Below, piece by piece: positions 62,967-64,000 of a stretch of DNA of 64,000 nt (position 1 is its first letter; every line of letters begins with the position of its first letter). Below the pieces are notes generated by a model. It saw nothing but the letters and a program-made list of their open reading frames with translations. It was not told the DNA's origin and searched no databases. Origin of the DNA: an uncultured Prevotellaceae bacterium (GTDB lineage: Bacteria > Bacteroidota > Bacteroidia > Bacteroidales > Bacteroidaceae); contig OMZE01000001.1 of assembly GCA_900315455.1 (NCBI GenBank), positions 62,001-126,000 on the forward strand, read 5' to 3'. The translations under genes were made by a program, and so were the position numbers.

Positions 62967-64000
62967 ATGGCAGATAGCAAAGACATTTTTACTACCAAGG
63001 TCGTGCCCATCATGGACAGGGTGCGTGACAACCTCAACAGCAAGATGGCTGATGAATACCACCGTCACAGCACCTCTTTTGGCGGAATGATGGCAGGTGC
63101 TGCCGGTCCCGACGGCGGCATGTCTTCCATGGCCGCCTACGACCAGCGAATCTTTTATATCGGCGAATGGAACAGCAAGAATGTCGAGGACTACATTGAG
63201 ATGGTCAAGGCAGAGCTGAAAAAGAACGGCATCGCTGTCGATTCCGTCATGGAGAAGAAGATGGTAGATCATCTTGTAAAGCAACAGATGCCCAAGTCCA
63301 CAGCTGACTACATCCTCCGCAAGGCTGCCGAGAGCACACTTTTCCATATGCCACAGCGTTCCCAGACATCCTCCATGCAGGATTATATCAACAAGGAGGG
63401 GGAAAACCTGTACAATCCCGCATTGTGGGAGGACATCACGGCCAATCTTTTGGGTTGGGCCACCAATGCGTCTACCACGGTTGGCTATGGCGGATTTTGG
63501 GGACAGACCGCTATCGACGCAGGAGCGGAGGGAAGTACCCGTCTTGCCCCAGGACAGCAGGAGAAATACGTAGCCTCGCAGGGAGGAGTGGCAAGACAGG
63601 AATTTGATGCTGCCACGAAGAAGAAAATCACCATTCCCAAATGGATGCTCACCCAGATGGGGTTCGAACGCATAGCGGATGCCAAAGACCAGCAGCTGGT
63701 CAAGGCCGTCAACTGGGCGAAGGCCAATGGTGACATCTATATGAAGAATGTGACCAAGGCACTTGAAAGCGGCTCTCGCATCGTTACCCTCAACGGCAAG
63801 GAAATCTCCCTCTCCGATGCCACGACACGTGCCATCCAGTACAAAGCTTTCGCACGGGCAATAGAAAAAGAGCAAGCCAAACGTAAGGACGCTGAGCAGA
63901 AGGAAGAAGCCAATACCTCGGACATCGCGGAAGCGGTGGAGACACCGGCGGCAAATACTTCAGCCACCACGTCAGCGGTACAGCAGGAAACTACCACTTC
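62967..64000 (+). CDS. Hypothetical conjugation protein, cut off by the window edge
   Basis: A frame opens at the ATG at 62967 and stays open to the window end (344 codons), so the C-terminus is missing. The N-terminal 160 residues are helical with SKMADEYHRHSTSFGG and repeated methionine/glycine stretches. Glycine-rich segments around 160-180 (LLGWATNASTTVGYGGFWG) could be membrane-associated. The visible end is rich in alanine, threonine and glutamate. I do not recognise the family. It starts 21 bases after the frameshifted M23 gene. Confidence 0.7.
   Translation, partial: MADSKDIFTTKVVPIMDRVRDNLNSKMADEYHRHSTSFGGMMAGAAGPDGGMSSMAAYDQRIFYIGEWNSKNVEDYIEMVKAELKKNGIAVDSVMEKKMVDHLVKQQMPKSTADYILRKAAESTLFHMPQRSQTSSMQDYINKEGENLYNPALWEDITANLLGWATNASTTVGYGGFWGQTAIDAGAEGSTRLAPGQQEKYVASQGGVARQEFDAATKKKITIPKWMLTQMGFERIADAKDQQLVKAVNWAKANGDIYMKNVTKALESGSRIVTLNGKEISLSDATTRAIQYKAFARAIEKEQAKRKDAEQKEEANTSDIAEAVETPAANTSATTSAVQQETTT

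Overview
The window looks like part of a Bacteroidales chromosome (Prevotella/Segatella or Bacteroides type), carrying an integrative conjugative element with a very large defence cargo. Support comes from DUF4134/DUF4099-type conjugation genes, the TAnnTTTG promoter boxes typical of Bacteroidota, moderate GC, and families common in that order. I see no rRNA, tRNA, CRISPR array or insertion sequence, and no stretch over 300 bases without a gene.

Layout. (1) 1-3238, minus strand: a KAP P-loop NTPase, a hotdog thioesterase, a nitroreductase, a NADAR-family protein and a truncated unknown gene. (2) 3239-3413: a divergent control region. (3) 3414-52052: about 48.6 kb of genes all on the plus strand with tiny gaps or 4-bp overlaps. 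It opens with an XRE regulator and a WYL regulator, then BREX type 1 genes brxA-brxB-brxC-pglX. Next come an AlbA_2 ATPase, an EVE-like protein, a PEGA-repeat protein and a complete type I Zorya-like set (zorA-zorB-zorC-zorD). BREX then resumes with pglZ and a brxL variant. After that come a TerY-P type signalling module (TerY-C zinc ribbon, protein kinase, vWA protein, PP2C phosphatase), a PH/GRAM-like protein, an FGE-sulfatase-like protein, a UvrD helicase with two extra nuclease domains, an FtsK-gamma protein, a TerB-like protein, an SF1 helicase, a stand-alone WYL domain, two DUF262 (GmrSD-like) proteins, a NERD nuclease and a zinc-ribbon protein. (4) 52054-64000: a conjugation region with secreted cell-wall hydrolases on the minus strand and a plus-strand DNA-processing and mating-channel module (DUF4099-like, RNase H, Toprim primase-like, PH, periplasmic proteins, DUF4134, M23 peptidase) running off the window.

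How they may work together. BREX modifies self DNA (PglX) and blocks phage DNA; Zorya uses an inner-membrane ion-driven motor (ZorAB) with DNA-acting ZorC/ZorD. Here the Zorya block sits inside the BREX operon, and kinase/phosphatase/vWA genes follow directly. The strongest sign that this is one integrated system rather than stacked islands is a shared N-terminal domain of about 100 residues. I can align it by eye in three otherwise unrelated proteins: PEGA repeats before zorA, FGE-sulfatase before the UvrD nuclease, and a small protein before the FtsK-gamma gene. It could be a recruitment domain tying the modules together. The BrxL is also unusual: its C-terminus looks like the phospholipase-D-like MIT_C domain, not a Lon protease domain.

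All family calls come from reading motifs by eye; no database search was possible.
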